Part shown: positions 1-9,225 of the stretch, one piece after another
Numbering within the stretch: position 1 is the first letter of the stretch
Layout of the letters: every line of letters starts with the position of its first letter
Assembly: GCF_030518195.1 (NCBI RefSeq)
Contig: NZ_JAULSC010000002.1
Span: 124,001-188,000 of the forward strand
Direction of reading: 5' to 3'
From: Nocardioides cremeus
Lineage (GTDB): Bacteria > Actinomycetota > Actinomycetes > Propionibacteriales > Nocardioidaceae
DNA length: 64,000 bases
Translations under genes and position numbers: made by a program
Notes under the pieces: model-generated
What the model was told of the DNA's origin: nothing
Database searches by the model: none
Seen by the model: the letters and a program-made list of their open reading frames with translations, nothing else

Positions 1-1541
1 TCGACGACGCCCTCGTCGACGACGCCGAGAAGGTCGTCGACCGGGCCACCAGCCGGCTGCGCCTCTCGGCCGGGCACACGGTGGTCGCCATCGCCGGGGC
101 GACGGGGTCGGGCAAGTCCTCGACCTTCAACGCCCTCACCGGGCTCGAGCTGTCGGCCGTCGGCGTACGCCGCCCGACCACGTCGTGGGCCACCGCCTGC
201 GTGTGGGGCACCGACGGTGCGGGCGAGCTGCTCGACTGGCTCGGCATCCCCCCGCGCCACCAGACCACGCGCGACTCGATGCTCGACACCCGCCGGGAGT
301 CGCAGGCCCTCGAGGGCGTCGTGCTGCTCGACCTGCCCGACCATGACTCCACCGAGGTCTCCCACCACCTCGAGGTCGACCGGCTGGTCGCGCTCGCCGA
401 CATGCTGGTCTGGGTGCTGGACCCCCAGAAGTACGCCGACGCCGCGATCCACGACCGCTACCTGGCACCGTTGAAGACCCACGAGGGCGTCATGGTCGTG
501 GTGCTCAACCACATCGACACCGTGCCGGCCGAGGGGCGCGAGGCGATGCTCGCCGACGTCCGCCGCCTGCTGGAGGCCGACGGGCTGGGGCGGGTCCCCG
601 TGATCGGGATCAGCGCCCGCCAGGGCATCGGCCTCGACGAGCTGCGGGCCGAGATCGAGTCGCGGGTGCGGGCCAAGAAGATGACCGCCGAGCGGATCGA
701 GTCCGACGTGCGGGCCGCCGCGGCTCGCCTGCAGGAGGCCGGCGGCGACGCCCCGACCCGCGCCCTGCCAGACCAGCGGGTCCGTGCGCTGCAGGACGCC
801 TTCGCCGAGGCGGCGGGCGTGCCGACCGTGGTCGATGCCGTCGAGCGCTCCACCCGCCTGCGGGCCGGGCGGGCCACCGGCTGGCCGCTGGTCTCGTGGG
901 TCGGCCGGCTGCGCCCCGACCCCCTCAAGAAGCTCCAGCTCGACCTGGGCGGCTCCGTCAAGGCGCTGCGCGGCGCCGAGAGCGCGGTGCCCGAGGCGAC
1001 CCCGGTGCAGCGCGCCCGCGTCGACTCCGAGGTGCGTGCGCTGGCCGACGACACGACGCAGGGGCTGGGCCGGCCCTGGGCCGACGCGGTGCGCCGTGCC
1101 TCGGTGCAGCGGCTGCCCGAGATCGGCGACCGGCTCGACGACGCCGTGCGCGGGGTCGACCTGCAGGTCGCGCGGATCCCGGTCTGGGCCGGCGTGGTGC
1201 GGGTGCTGCAGTGGATCCTCGTCGTCGCCGCGCTGCTGGGCGCTGCGTGGACCGTCGCGACCGCGCTGTCCGGCACCCTCGACGACACCCCCGTGCGGTT
1301 CGGTGTCGCGCTGCCGCTCATCCTGCTGCTGGGCGGGGTGGGGCTCGGCGTGCTGCTCGCGCTGGTGTGCCGGGGCTTGGTCGCCGCCACCGCGCGCCGG
1401 CGGGCCGCGGTGGCCGATACCCGGTTGCGCGAGGCCGTGGGCGTGGTGGCCCACGACCTGGTGGTCAGCCCGGTCGAGATCGAGCTCGAGGCCTACACCC
1501 GCGCCCGTGGAGGGCTCTCCAAGGCGCTCGCGACCCGTTGA
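1..1541 (+). CDS. Membrane-associated GTPase (5' end outside window)
   Basis: The reading frame is already open at base 3, so the true start lies upstream and this is the C-terminal part of a larger protein. A P-loop (GATGSGKSS) is followed by a G3-like LDLPD and a G4-like NHID (in place of NKxD), which defines a TRAFAC-type GTPase domain close to Era/YfjP-like proteins. After a helical stretch there are two hydrophobic segments near the C terminus (around bases 1190-1270 and 1300-1390), so the protein is probably bound to the membrane with the GTPase domain in the cytoplasm. Actinobacteria often carry two such GTPase genes in tandem; the partner would lie left of the window. The specific role is unknown to me. 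An internal GTG at 81 could be mistaken for the start but would fall just before the P-loop and delete the first beta strand. Confidence 0.8.
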   Translation, partial: DDALVDDAEKVVDRATSRLRLSAGHTVVAIAGATGSGKSSTFNALTGLELSAVGVRRPTTSWATACVWGTDGAGELLDWLGIPPRHQTTRDSMLDTRRESQALEGVVLLDLPDHDSTEVSHHLEVDRLVALADMLVWVLDPQKYADAAIHDRYLAPLKTHEGVMVVVLNHIDTVPAEGREAMLADVRRLLEADGLGRVPVIGISARQGIGLDELRAEIESRVRAKKMTAERIESDVRAAAARLQEAGGDAPTRALPDQRVRALQDAFAEAAGVPTVVDAVERSTRLRAGRATGWPLVSWVGRLRPDPLKKLQLDLGGSVKALRGAESAVPEATPVQRARVDSEVRALADDTTQGLGRPWADAVRRASVQRLPEIGDRLDDAVRGVDLQVARIPVWAGVVRVLQWILVVAALLGAAWTVATALSGTLDDTPVRFGVALPLILLLGGVGLGVLLALVCRGLVAATARRRAAVADTRLREAVGVVAHDLVVSPVEIELEAYTRARGGLSKALATR

Positions 1542-1720
1542 GTCCCTTGCTCGCGGTCACCTCCTGACCACTTGTCGTGCACAGCGTGCCGCTCGCGCCA
1601 CGCGCCTGCACCGGCGCTCGACCACGCCCGACGTGGCGCGGCGCGCCGGCGCAGGGTGGTCGTGCCGTGGACGCACCGTCGCGGCACGACGCCCGGCACC
1701 GGGCAGGAGGGCAGGACGAC

Positions 1721-2161
1721 ATGCTCAACGAGACGACCGTGACGCTGCAGGGCTGGCTGGGCGGCGACGTGACCGTGCGCGACGCGGCGGGCAGCGAGGT
1801 GGCCAGCTTCCGGGTGGCCAGCACGCCGCGCCGCTTCCACCGCGGCACGGGGGAGTGGGTCGACGGCGTCACCCAGTGGTACACCGTCAATGCCTGGCGC
1901 ACGTTGGCCCGGACCTGCGCGACCTCGCTGCGCCGCGGCGACCCGGTGGTGGTGCACGGCCGGCTGCTGCCGCGGGTCTGGACCAACCAGGCGGGTGTCG
2001 AGGTGACCACCATCGAGGTCGACGCCGTCCTGGTCGGCCACGACCTGACCCGGGGCACCTCGGTCTTCACCCGCACGCCCCGCCAGCGTTCCGCGGACCC
2101 CTCCGGCCCCGTGGCGCAGGAGGCGCCGGGCGCGGGCGACGCCGGTCACGTGGCGGCCTGA
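1721..2161 (+). CDS. Short single-stranded DNA-binding protein paralogue
   Basis: A 146-residue protein with one OB fold of the SSB family: an N-terminal TVTLQGWLGG strand, then FRVAST, WYTVNAWRTLA and GDPVVVHGRL, the usual SSB landmarks. It should bind single-stranded DNA as an oligomer. Unlike the replicative SSB it lacks the glycine-rich tail and the acidic DDDIPF-type tip that recruits repair partners; it ends in GHVAA. It is therefore more likely an accessory SSB, such as the paralogues used in competence or stress, than the essential copy. The ATG at 1721 was chosen because a purine-rich Shine-Dalgarno stretch (GGGCAGGAGGGCAGG, 1701-1715) lies just upstream. An in-frame extension to 1577 is possible but would add low-complexity residues outside the fold. 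No close operon partner; ettA begins 52 bases downstream with its own promoter. Confidence 0.85.
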   Translation: MLNETTVTLQGWLGGDVTVRDAAGSEVASFRVASTPRRFHRGTGEWVDGVTQWYTVNAWRTLARTCATSLRRGDPVVVHGRLLPRVWTNQAGVEVTTIEVDAVLVGHDLTRGTSVFTRTPRQRSADPSGPVAQEAPGAGDAGHVAA

Positions 2162-2200
2162 GCCGGGGGACCCAGGGGAGCCGTCGGGCCGCGGAGCAAC

Positions 2201-2206
2201 TACGCT
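2201..2206 (+). promoter_or_regulatory. Candidate -10 hexamer, leaderless ettA
   Basis: TACGCT lies seven bases before the ettA ATG at 2214. At this distance transcription would begin at or next to the start codon. No Shine-Dalgarno sequence is visible before the ATG. Confidence 0.5.
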
Positions 2207-2213
2207 CGACGAC

Positions 2214-3896
<1,683 letters not shown>

Positions 3897-3903
3897 GGCA
3901 GCA

Positions 3904-3927
3904 GGTCCCGGCGCCGGCGCCGGGACC
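3904..3927. terminator. Perfect 24-bp palindrome after ettA
   Basis: GGTCCCGGCGCC is followed at once by its exact reverse complement, eight bases after the ettA stop. It is a GC-only stem without a T tract, as is usual for actinobacterial intrinsic terminators, and could serve both convergent genes. Confidence 0.6.
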
Positions 3928-3940
3928 GCACGAGCCGGCG

Positions 3941-3963
3941 GCCGGGACCCTCAGGGTCCCGGC
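3941..3963. terminator. Hairpin overlapping the marR-type stop codon
   Basis: GCCGGGACCC, a TCA loop, then GGGTCCCGGC: a 10-bp perfect stem. The loop is the complement of the TGA stop of the minus-strand MarR gene, so the last codons of that gene (coding PGP) form one arm. It probably terminates both the MarR and the ettA transcript. Confidence 0.6.
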
Positions 3964-4466
3964 TGTCGCATCTCCATCTCGGGGTGGCAGGCGACCAGCG
4001 CGTCGGCCACGGCGTTCATCGCCCGGCCCAGGGCCGCCAGGTCGTCGGGGTCGACCCGGTCGATGAGGTGCTCGCGCACCCCGGCCACGTGCACCGGCGC
4101 GATCCGCTCGAGCAGCCGACGACCCTGAGGCGTCAGCCAGCACACGATCCCGCGACCGTCCTCGGGAGAGGTGCGCCGCTCGACCAGCCCGGCCTTCTCC
4201 ATGCGCGCCACGGTGTGGGTGACCCGGCTGCGGCTGTGCGCCAGCGCGTCGGCCAGCTGGGCCATCCGCAGGTGGTCGTCGCGCTCCGAGAGCCGCACCA
4301 GGATCTCGTACTCGGTCAGCGAGAGGCCGCACTCGCGGCGCAGCTCGTCGTCGAGACGGTCGAACAGCAGCGTCGAGCCCATCACCAGCCCACGCCAGGC
4401 GTGCTGCTGGTCGGCGTCGAGCCAACGTCCGGTGACGCGGCTGGGGGAGGTCTCGGTGCTGGTCAC
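3951..4466 (-). CDS. MarR-family transcriptional regulator
   Basis: About 171 residues with the MarR winged-helix layout: an N-terminal dimerisation helix, [15 protein letters not shown] (helix 2), [33 protein letters not shown] (helix-turn-helix), the wing around [16 protein letters not shown], and two C-terminal dimerisation helices. It should bind DNA as a dimer and respond to a small ligand. The start is set at the GTG at 4466 and not at the ATG at 4475, because the ATG overlaps a clear -10 hexamer (TAGGAT, 4479-4474) whose transcript would begin at the GTG. It lies downstream of the thiolase gene on the same strand, but a terminator (4519-4550) separates them. No operator was recognised; the target is unknown. 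Confidence 0.88.
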   Translation of the reverse strand: MTSTETSPSRVTGRWLDADQQHAWRGLVMGSTLLFDRLDDELRRECGLSLTEYEILVRLSERDDHLRMAQLADALAHSRSRVTHTVARMEKAGLVERRTSPEDGRGIVCWLTPQGRRLLERIAPVHVAGVREHLIDRVDPDDLAALGRAMNAVADALVACHPEMEMRQPGP

Positions 4467-4473
4467 AGCGCGC

Positions 4474-4479
4474 ATCCTA
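4474..4479 (-). promoter_or_regulatory. Candidate -10 hexamer, leaderless MarR gene
   Basis: TAGGAT on the minus strand, then GCGCGCT (7 bases) and GTG at 4466. The hexamer contains most of the alternative ATG at 4475-4473, which argues against that ATG being the start. Confidence 0.55.
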
Positions 4480-4518
4480 GTCTCGCGACGCGGGCGAGCG
4501 GCACCACCCAGGACGGCC

Positions 4519-4550
4519 GCGACCCCCGGCACCGGGGTGCCGGGGGTCGC
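4519..4550. terminator. 15-bp perfect hairpin after the thiolase gene
   Basis: GCGACCCCCGGCACC, GG, then GGTGCCGGGGGTCGC. It lies 34 bases beyond the stop of the minus-strand thiolase gene and should end its transcript before the MarR promoter. Confidence 0.75.
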
Positions 4551-4583
4551 GCCTGAGCGGTCGTGGGAGCTGCGAGCGAAGGC

Positions 4584-5798
4584 TCAGAGACGCTCGAGGA
4601 TCAGCGCCATGCCCTGGCCGCCGCCGACGCACATGGTGATCAGGCCGGTCGTCTTGTCGTGCCAGTCCAGGCTGTTGAGCATGGTGTTCTGCAGACGCGC
4701 GCCGGTCATGCCGAAGGGGTGGCCCACGGCGATCGCGCCGCCGTTGACGTTGAGGCGGTCGAGGTCGATGCCGAGGTCCTGGTAGGACGGCACGACCTGC
4801 GCGGCGAAGGCCTCGTTGATCTCGACGAGGTCGATGTCGCCGATGCTCATGCCGGCGTGCTTGAGCGCGTTGCGGGTGGCCTCGACCGGGCCCAGGCCCA
4901 TGATCTCGGGGGAGAGGCCGCTGACACCGGTCGAGACGATGCGGGCCAGCGGCGTGAGGCCCAGCTCGGCGGCCTTGGTGTCGCTCATGATGACCACGGC
5001 GGCGGCGCCGTCGTTGAGCGCGCAGCAGTTGCCGGCGGTGACCACGCCGTCGGGACGGAAGACCGGCTTGAGGTCCTTGAGGGCGTCGTAGGTGACGCCG
5101 GCGCGCGGGCCGTCGTCGGTCGAGACGACGGTGCCGTCGGGCAGGGTCACCGGGGTGATCTCGCGGGCCCAGAAGCCGTCGTTGATCGCCTTCTCGGCCA
5201 GGTTCTGGCTGCGCACGCCGAACTCGTCAAGCTCCTTGCGGTCCAGCCCGCGCATCCGCGCGACGTTCTCGGCCGTCTGGCCCATCGCGATGTAGACGTC
5301 GGGCAGCGCGCCGTTCTCGCGCGGGTCGACCCAGTCCTGGCCGCCCTCGGCCATCTTGTCGGTGCGCGCCTTGGCGTCGTCGAAGGCGTGGTTGTGGGTG
5401 TCGGGCCAGTGGTCGGAGGTGCCCTTGGCGAAGCGGGAGACGGTCTCGACGCCCGAGGAGATGAAGACGTCGCCCTCCCCGGCCTTGATCGCGTGGAAGG
5501 CCATCCGGGTGGTCTGCACCGAGGAGGAGCAGTAGCGCGTGATCGTCGCGCCGGGCACGTCGTCCATGCCGTTGAGCACGTTGACGACGCGCGCCAGGTT
5601 GTTGCCGGACTCGCCGCCGGGCAGGCCCACGCCCATGTAGTGGTCGTCGATGCTGCTGGGGTCGAGCGCCGGCACCTTGTCGAGGGCGGCCTTGATGATG
5701 GTCGCGCTCAGGTCGTCGGGACGCAGGTCCTTGAGCGAGCCCTTGTTGGCGCGCCCGATGGGCGAGCGGGCGGTGGAGACGATGACTGCCTCAGGCAT
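4584..5798 (-). CDS. Acetyl-CoA C-acyltransferase (thiolase)
   Basis: A 404-residue thiolase with every catalytic element visible: the nucleophilic cysteine in [10 protein letters not shown] (residue 90), NEAFA, the [10 protein letters not shown] histidine loop and the C-terminal CVGGGQGMA cysteine. It catalyses CoA-dependent cleavage of 3-ketoacyl-CoA (beta-oxidation) or the reverse condensation. Length and motif wording fit the FadA/FadI-like degradative group, but substrate chain length cannot be read from sequence. The ATG at 5798 is favoured because it begins [15 protein letters not shown], the normal thiolase N terminus; a GTG farther upstream (5843) overlaps the promoter. A terminator follows the stop. 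The divergent neighbour is a double-hotdog thioesterase, so both may act on acyl-CoA. Confidence 0.93.
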   Translation of the reverse strand: MPEAVIVSTARSPIGRANKGSLKDLRPDDLSATIIKAALDKVPALDPSSIDDHYMGVGLPGGESGNNLARVVNVLNGMDDVPGATITRYCSSSVQTTRMAFHAIKAGEGDVFISSGVETVSRFAKGTSDHWPDTHNHAFDDAKARTDKMAEGGQDWVDPRENGALPDVYIAMGQTAENVARMRGLDRKELDEFGVRSQNLAEKAINDGFWAREITPVTLPDGTVVSTDDGPRAGVTYDALKDLKPVFRPDGVVTAGNCCALNDGAAAVVIMSDTKAAELGLTPLARIVSTGVSGLSPEIMGLGPVEATRNALKHAGMSIGDIDLVEINEAFAAQVVPSYQDLGIDLDRLNVNGGAIAVGHPFGMTGARLQNTMLNSLDWHDKTTGLITMCVGGGQGMALILERL

Positions 5799-5841
5799 GG
5801 ATGTGAACCGGCTCTCTGGTCGGGAACGATGAGTCGCGCCC

Positions 5842-5847
5842 ACCCTA
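5842..5847 (-). promoter_or_regulatory. Candidate -10 hexamer of the thiolase gene
   Basis: TAGGGT on the minus strand, about 43 bases before the ATG at 5798, giving a short untranslated leader. No convincing -35 was found. Confidence 0.4.
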
Positions 5848-5898
5848 GTCGAGCCCCGGGGACCCCGGACGGCGTGACCGTTCTGGCACGATCACGAC

Positions 5899-6795
5899 GT
5901 GCGACATCGCTACGAGTGCCCGGTGCGCTGGGCCGACCTCGACCTGCTGGGCCACGTCAACAACGTCGTGTACGTCGACTACCTGCAGGAGGCGCGCGTC
6001 GACATGATGCGCCACCACCGCGGCGGGGCCCCGGCCCAGCAGTCGGCGCAGGACCTGGTCGAGGGCCTGGTCGTGGTGCGCCACGAGGTCTCCTACCGCG
6101 CACCGCTCACCTTCCGCTTCGGGCCGGTGAGCATCGAGTGCTGGGTCGTGCGGGTGCGTGCCGCGAGCTTCACGATGGCCTACGAGATCTTCGACGAGCA
6201 CGACGACGGCAGCCGCACCGTCTACCTGCGGGCCACCACCGTGCTGACGCCCTTCGTCTTCAGCCACGAACGGCCCCGCCGCCTGAGCGCCGAGGAGCGC
6301 GAGGCGCTCGCGGCGTACCTCGAGGACGGGGACGGCGAGGAGGCCGCGGGGGAGAGGGGCACGGTCGGCCGGGCGCACCGCGAGGAGGCCGGGCACTACC
6401 CGGTGCAGGTCCGCTTCAGCGACGTCGACGTCTACGGCCACGTCAACAACGTGCGCTACTTCGAGTACCTGCAGGAGGCCCGGATCGCGCTGATGTCGCG
6501 GTTGTGGCCGAGCCCGGGCGACGCGAGCCGGGCCAGCATGGTCGTGGCCCGCGCCGAGGTCGACTACCGGGTGCCGATCCTGCACCGCGAGGCGGCGTAC
6601 GACGCCTGGTCGTGGGTCAGCCACGTCGGCACGACGTCGATGGTGGTCGAGAGCGAGATCTGCGACGGCGACGCGGTGCTGGCCCGCGCGCGCGTGGTGC
6701 TCGTCTTCGTCGACCCCGAGTCGGGGCGCGCCCGCCCGCCGGCCCCGGAGCAGCGCGAGCCGCTCGAGGCCATGCTGGGCCGCGCCGCCGGGTAG
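5899..6795 (+). CDS. Double-hotdog acyl-CoA thioesterase (two 4HBT domains in one chain)
   Basis: 298 residues holding two copies of the 4HBT hotdog fold. Each copy begins with a near-identical block: RWADLDLLGHVNNVVYVDYLQEARVDMM at residues 9-36 and RFSDVDVYGHVNNVRYFEYLQEARIALM at about 169-196. The D-x-x-GHVNN motif holds the catalytic aspartate of YbgC/FadM-type thioesterases and is kept in both halves. The usual enzyme is a dimer or tetramer of single domains, so this is an internal duplication that supplies the dimer in one chain. It presumably hydrolyses acyl-CoA to free acid and CoA in the cytoplasm. The GTG at 5899 is the only start that keeps the first motif complete. It is divergent from the thiolase gene and ends 4 bases from the convergent globin gene. 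Confidence 0.88.
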   Translation: MRHRYECPVRWADLDLLGHVNNVVYVDYLQEARVDMMRHHRGGAPAQQSAQDLVEGLVVVRHEVSYRAPLTFRFGPVSIECWVVRVRAASFTMAYEIFDEHDDGSRTVYLRATTVLTPFVFSHERPRRLSAEEREALAAYLEDGDGEEAAGERGTVGRAHREEAGHYPVQVRFSDVDVYGHVNNVRYFEYLQEARIALMSRLWPSPGDASRASMVVARAEVDYRVPILHREAAYDAWSWVSHVGTTSMVVESEICDGDAVLARARVVLVFVDPESGRARPPAPEQREPLEAMLGRAAG

Positions 6796-6799
6796 CGGA

Positions 6800-7171
6800 T
6801 CAGTCGAAGGTGTTGACCATGAACTGGGCCGCGTGGGTGACGTAGTCCCAGAACGTCTGGCGCTGCTCCTCGGTCAGGTCGGCCTCGTCGAGCGCGGCCC
6901 GGAAGTGCATCAGCCAGTGGTCTCGCGCCTCGGGGTTGACCGCGAACGGGGCGTGCCGCATCCGCAGGCGCGGGTGCCCGCGGGTGTCGGAGTACGTCGT
7001 GGGCCCGCCCCAGTACTGCACCAGGAACAGCGCGAAGCGGTCCTCGGCGGGGGCGAGGTCCTCCTCGGGGTACATCGGGCGCAGCACCTCGTCGTCGCGC
7101 ACGCCCTGGTAGAAGCGGTGCACGATCGCGCGGATCGTGGCCTCGCCCCCGATCTCGTCGTAGAACGTCAC
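6800..7171 (-). CDS. glbO: Group II truncated haemoglobin (GlbO-like)
   Basis: A 123-residue 2-on-2 globin. It begins TFYDEIGG, followed by FYQGV (B helix with the distal tyrosine), QYWGGPTTYSDTRGHPRLRMRHAPF with the proximal haem histidine (in RMRHAPF), and the RDHWLMHF tryptophan segment typical of group II. Such proteins bind O2 and NO and may take part in NO detoxification or peroxide chemistry. The GTG at 7171 overlaps the stop of mscS (GTGA), so the two genes are translationally coupled in one minus-strand transcript. The pairing with a mechanosensitive channel has no functional explanation I can support. Confidence 0.92.
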   Translation of the reverse strand: MTFYDEIGGEATIRAIVHRFYQGVRDDEVLRPMYPEEDLAPAEDRFALFLVQYWGGPTTYSDTRGHPRLRMRHAPFAVNPEARDHWLMHFRAALDEADLTEEQRQTFWDYVTHAAQFMVNTFD

Positions 7172-8229
7172 CGCCCCATCATCCCGTTCGTGCCCGCGGC
7201 GTCCTCGGCCGCCCGGTCGCCGGCCTCGTCGCCGGAGCGCTCGTCGCGGTGCCAGACCACCCGCTGCGGGAAGGGGATCTCGATGCCCTCGATGTCGAAG
7301 CGGGCCTTGATGCGCTGGCGCATCTCGCGGGCCACGCCCCACTGCAGGCCGGGCGCCGTCTTGAGGGCCACCCGCACCGCGATGCCGTCGGCGCCGAGGT
7401 CCTGCACGCCCCAGACCGAGGGCTCCTCGAGCACCTTGCCCTTGAAGTCCTCGTCGTCCCACAGGTCGTGCGCGACGTCCTGCAGCACCCGGCTGACCTT
7501 GACCAGGTCGGAGTCGTAGGAGACCGAGACGTCGAGCACCGTGCGTGCCCAGTTCTGGCTCATGTTGCCCACGCGGGCGATCTCGCCGTTGCGGACGTAC
7601 CAGACGGTGCCGTTGATGTCGCGCAGGCGGGTCACGCGCAGGCTCACCGCCTCGACGGTGCCGATGGCCTCGCCGAGGTCGATCTCGTCGCCCACGCCGT
7701 ACTGGTCCTCGAAGATCATGAAGACGCCCGAGAGGAAGTCGGTGACCAGCGACTGGGCGCCGAAGCCGACGGCCAGGCCCACGATGCCGGCGCTGGCGAT
7801 GATCGGGGCGATGTTGACGCCGATCTCGCTGAGCACCATCGTGCCGACGATCGCCAGCACCAGGCCGGTGATGATGCTCTTGAGCAGGCTGCCCATCGTC
7901 TTGGCGCGCTGGACCCGGCGGGTGGCGTTGCGCGCCTCGTGGGCGGCCTCCACCCTGGCCGCACGCCCGCGGCGGAAGCGGTTCATCTGGTCGGGCAGCA
8001 CGCCGTCCTCGGCGCGGGAGACGATGCGGTCGACGACCCGGTGGAGGACCCAGCGCAGCACGAAGCCGAAGACGATCAGACCGAGCACGGCCATCGGCTT
8101 GCCGATCAGCAGGTCGGCGGTGTTGGCGAGCTTGTTGCTGCCGGTCTGCTCCTTGACCCAGTTGCAGACCTGCTCGGACTCGTCGCACCGGCCCTTGATC
8201 AGGGAGGACAGGGAAACCAGGGGGACCAT
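7168..8229 (-). CDS. mscS: Small-conductance mechanosensitive channel (MscS family)
   Basis: 353 residues. Hydrophobic segments at about residues 45-65 and 110-165 lead into the pore-lining helix (IIASAGIVGLAVGFGAQSLVTDFLSG), the most conserved part of MscS, then the beta domain (FEDQYGVGDEIDLGEAIGTVEAVSLRVTRLRDINGTVWYVRNGEI) and the alpha/beta vestibule. It opens under membrane tension and releases solutes in hypo-osmotic shock. There is an N-terminal extension with two cysteines (GRCDESEQVCNW) facing outward and a charged C-terminal tail (DERSGDEAGDRAAEDAAG). It is the first gene of a two-gene transcript with the globin. No clear Shine-Dalgarno or -10 was found before the ATG, so the start could be a little downstream. 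Confidence 0.93.
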   Translation of the reverse strand: MVPLVSLSSLIKGRCDESEQVCNWVKEQTGSNKLANTADLLIGKPMAVLGLIVFGFVLRWVLHRVVDRIVSRAEDGVLPDQMNRFRRGRAARVEAAHEARNATRRVQRAKTMGSLLKSIITGLVLAIVGTMVLSEIGVNIAPIIASAGIVGLAVGFGAQSLVTDFLSGVFMIFEDQYGVGDEIDLGEAIGTVEAVSLRVTRLRDINGTVWYVRNGEIARVGNMSQNWARTVLDVSVSYDSDLVKVSRVLQDVAHDLWDDEDFKGKVLEEPSVWGVQDLGADGIAVRVALKTAPGLQWGVAREMRQRIKARFDIEGIEIPFPQRVVWHRDERSGDEAGDRAAEDAAGTNGMMGR

Positions 8230-8341
8230 GCCTGCCAGTCAAACAGGTGCCCACCCAGGACCCCCAACCCTGCGCGTGTCGACCGGGTCACGTCGCGCGG
8301 GCGCCGGGGCGGCCGCGGTGCGAGCCCCGGGCAGGGAGCGA

Positions 8342-8347
8342 TATCCT
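8342..8347 (+). promoter_or_regulatory. Candidate -10 hexamer, leaderless start at 8354
   Basis: TATCCT followed by six bases and the GTG at 8354. Confidence 0.45.
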
Positions 8348-8353
8348 CGGGGG

Positions 8354-8728
8354 GTGACCACGCTGATCACCGCCTCCACCGTCCTCGCCCGCCGTGCCCG
8401 CACGCTGCTGCTCGCGCTCGGCGCGGCCGGCGTCGCGGTCGTGCTGAGCGCCGCCCCGGCCGCCGCCGACGTCCCCGAGGGCTGGTCGGACCCGGCCGCC
8501 GTCGACCCGCTCGGCTGGCTGCTGGTCCTGGTCGGGCTGCCGGTGCTGGGCGTGCTCGTGCTGACCGCGCTGGTCTACGGGCCCCCGCTGGCCCGCGGCG
8601 AGCGGGTCGCCCCCGGCGCCCCGGCCGTCGAGAACCAGTGGATCGGCGGTCCGCGCCGCGCGACCGGCGAGCTCGCCGGCCCCGACGGCGACGACTCGCA
8701 GGCGGGTGGCTCCAGTGCCCGCTGGTGA
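8354..8728 (+). CDS. Small secreted or membrane protein, unknown function
   Basis: 124 residues. A basic N terminus (VLARRARTLL) and a hydrophobic run ending in APAAA look like a signal peptide or first membrane helix. A second helix (WLLVLVGLPVLGVLVLTALVYG) is followed by a cytoplasmic tail rich in Gly, Asp and Ser. I do not recognise a named domain. It overlaps the DUF5130 gene downstream, and the two were probably retained together. The GTG start is supported by the -10 hexamer six bases upstream. Confidence 0.7.
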   Translation: MTTLITASTVLARRARTLLLALGAAGVAVVLSAAPAAADVPEGWSDPAAVDPLGWLLVLVGLPVLGVLVLTALVYGPPLARGERVAPGAPAVENQWIGGPRRATGELAGPDGDDSQAGGSSARW

Positions 8729-9101
8729 CCCGTTCAGCTCCGCCGAGCACGCCGCCCTCGACGCGACGATCCGTCGCGCCGAGCAGCTGTGCCGGATGGA
8801 GTTCTCGATCTTCGTCGGCAACGCCGAGGGCGAGCCCCGTGACTTCGCCACGAGCCTGCACAACACGCTGGTGGCGCCCTCGCGCAGCATCCTGGTGATG
8901 GTCGACCCGACCCGCCGGGTGCTCGAGATCGTCACCGGCGCCTACGTGCGCCGCACCCTCACCGACCGCGAGGTCGAGCTGGCCGCGCTGCACATGCAGC
9001 AGGACTTCGCCGCGGGCGACCTCGCCGGCGGCCTGCGCCGCGGCATCGAGATGCTCGCCGAGCACGCGCGGCCCCCGCGCACCCTGCACGCCAAGGCCTG
9101 A
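8715..9101 (+). CDS. DUF5130 family protein (TPM-like fold)
   Basis: About 128 residues: FSSAEHAALDATIRRAEQLCRMEFSIFVGNAEGEPRDFATSLHNTL, then ILVMVDPTRRVLEIVTGAYVRRTL and LAALHMQQDFAAGDLAGGLRRGIEML. The pattern is that of the actinobacterial DUF5130 family, which resembles the TPM domain; the function is not established. It overlaps the end of the preceding membrane-protein gene by 14 bases, so translation is probably coupled. The GTG at 8715 has a GGGTGG five bases upstream; the GTG at 8706 in the same frame is an alternative that adds three residues. The stop codon is followed at once by the first unit of a 22-bp repeat array. Confidence 0.8.
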   Translation: MPAGDPFSSAEHAALDATIRRAEQLCRMEFSIFVGNAEGEPRDFATSLHNTLVAPSRSILVMVDPTRRVLEIVTGAYVRRTLTDREVELAALHMQQDFAAGDLAGGLRRGIEMLAEHARPPRTLHAKA

Positions 9102-9102
9102 A

Positions 9103-9225
9103 GCACCACCGGTCACCTTCGCACCACCGACCGGTCACTTTTGCACCAGCGACCGGTCGTTCTCGCACCACCGAGAGGTGCAGAAGCGACCTCTCGGTGG
9201 TGCGAAAGTGACTGCTCGTGTGTCA
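9103..9225. repeat. 22-bp repeat array A between DUF5130 and pepN
   Basis: The whole convergent intergenic region consists of 22-bp units placed end to end. Plus-orientation units are at 9103-9120 (4-bp deletion), 9121-9142, 9143-9164 and 9165-9186. Inverted units are at 9182-9203 and 9204-9225. The common core is CCGACCGGTCACTTTT with GCACCA before it. Where orientation switches, GCACCACCGAGAGGT (9165-9179) and its exact complement (9189-9203) make a 15-bp stem with a 9-base loop, a probable bidirectional terminator. The last inverted unit contains the pepN stop codon. There are no spacers, so it is not a CRISPR array. The same unit occurs at 19385-19428 and 19815-19858. Confidence 0.85.

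Noticed and set aside
5799..5843. Longer thiolase start at 5843
   Set aside because: The GTG overlaps the TAGGGT hexamer, and the added residues are not part of any thiolase.
9103..9225. CRISPR-like array
   Set aside because: Units are contiguous, diverge between copies, switch orientation and have no unique spacers; no cas gene is nearby.
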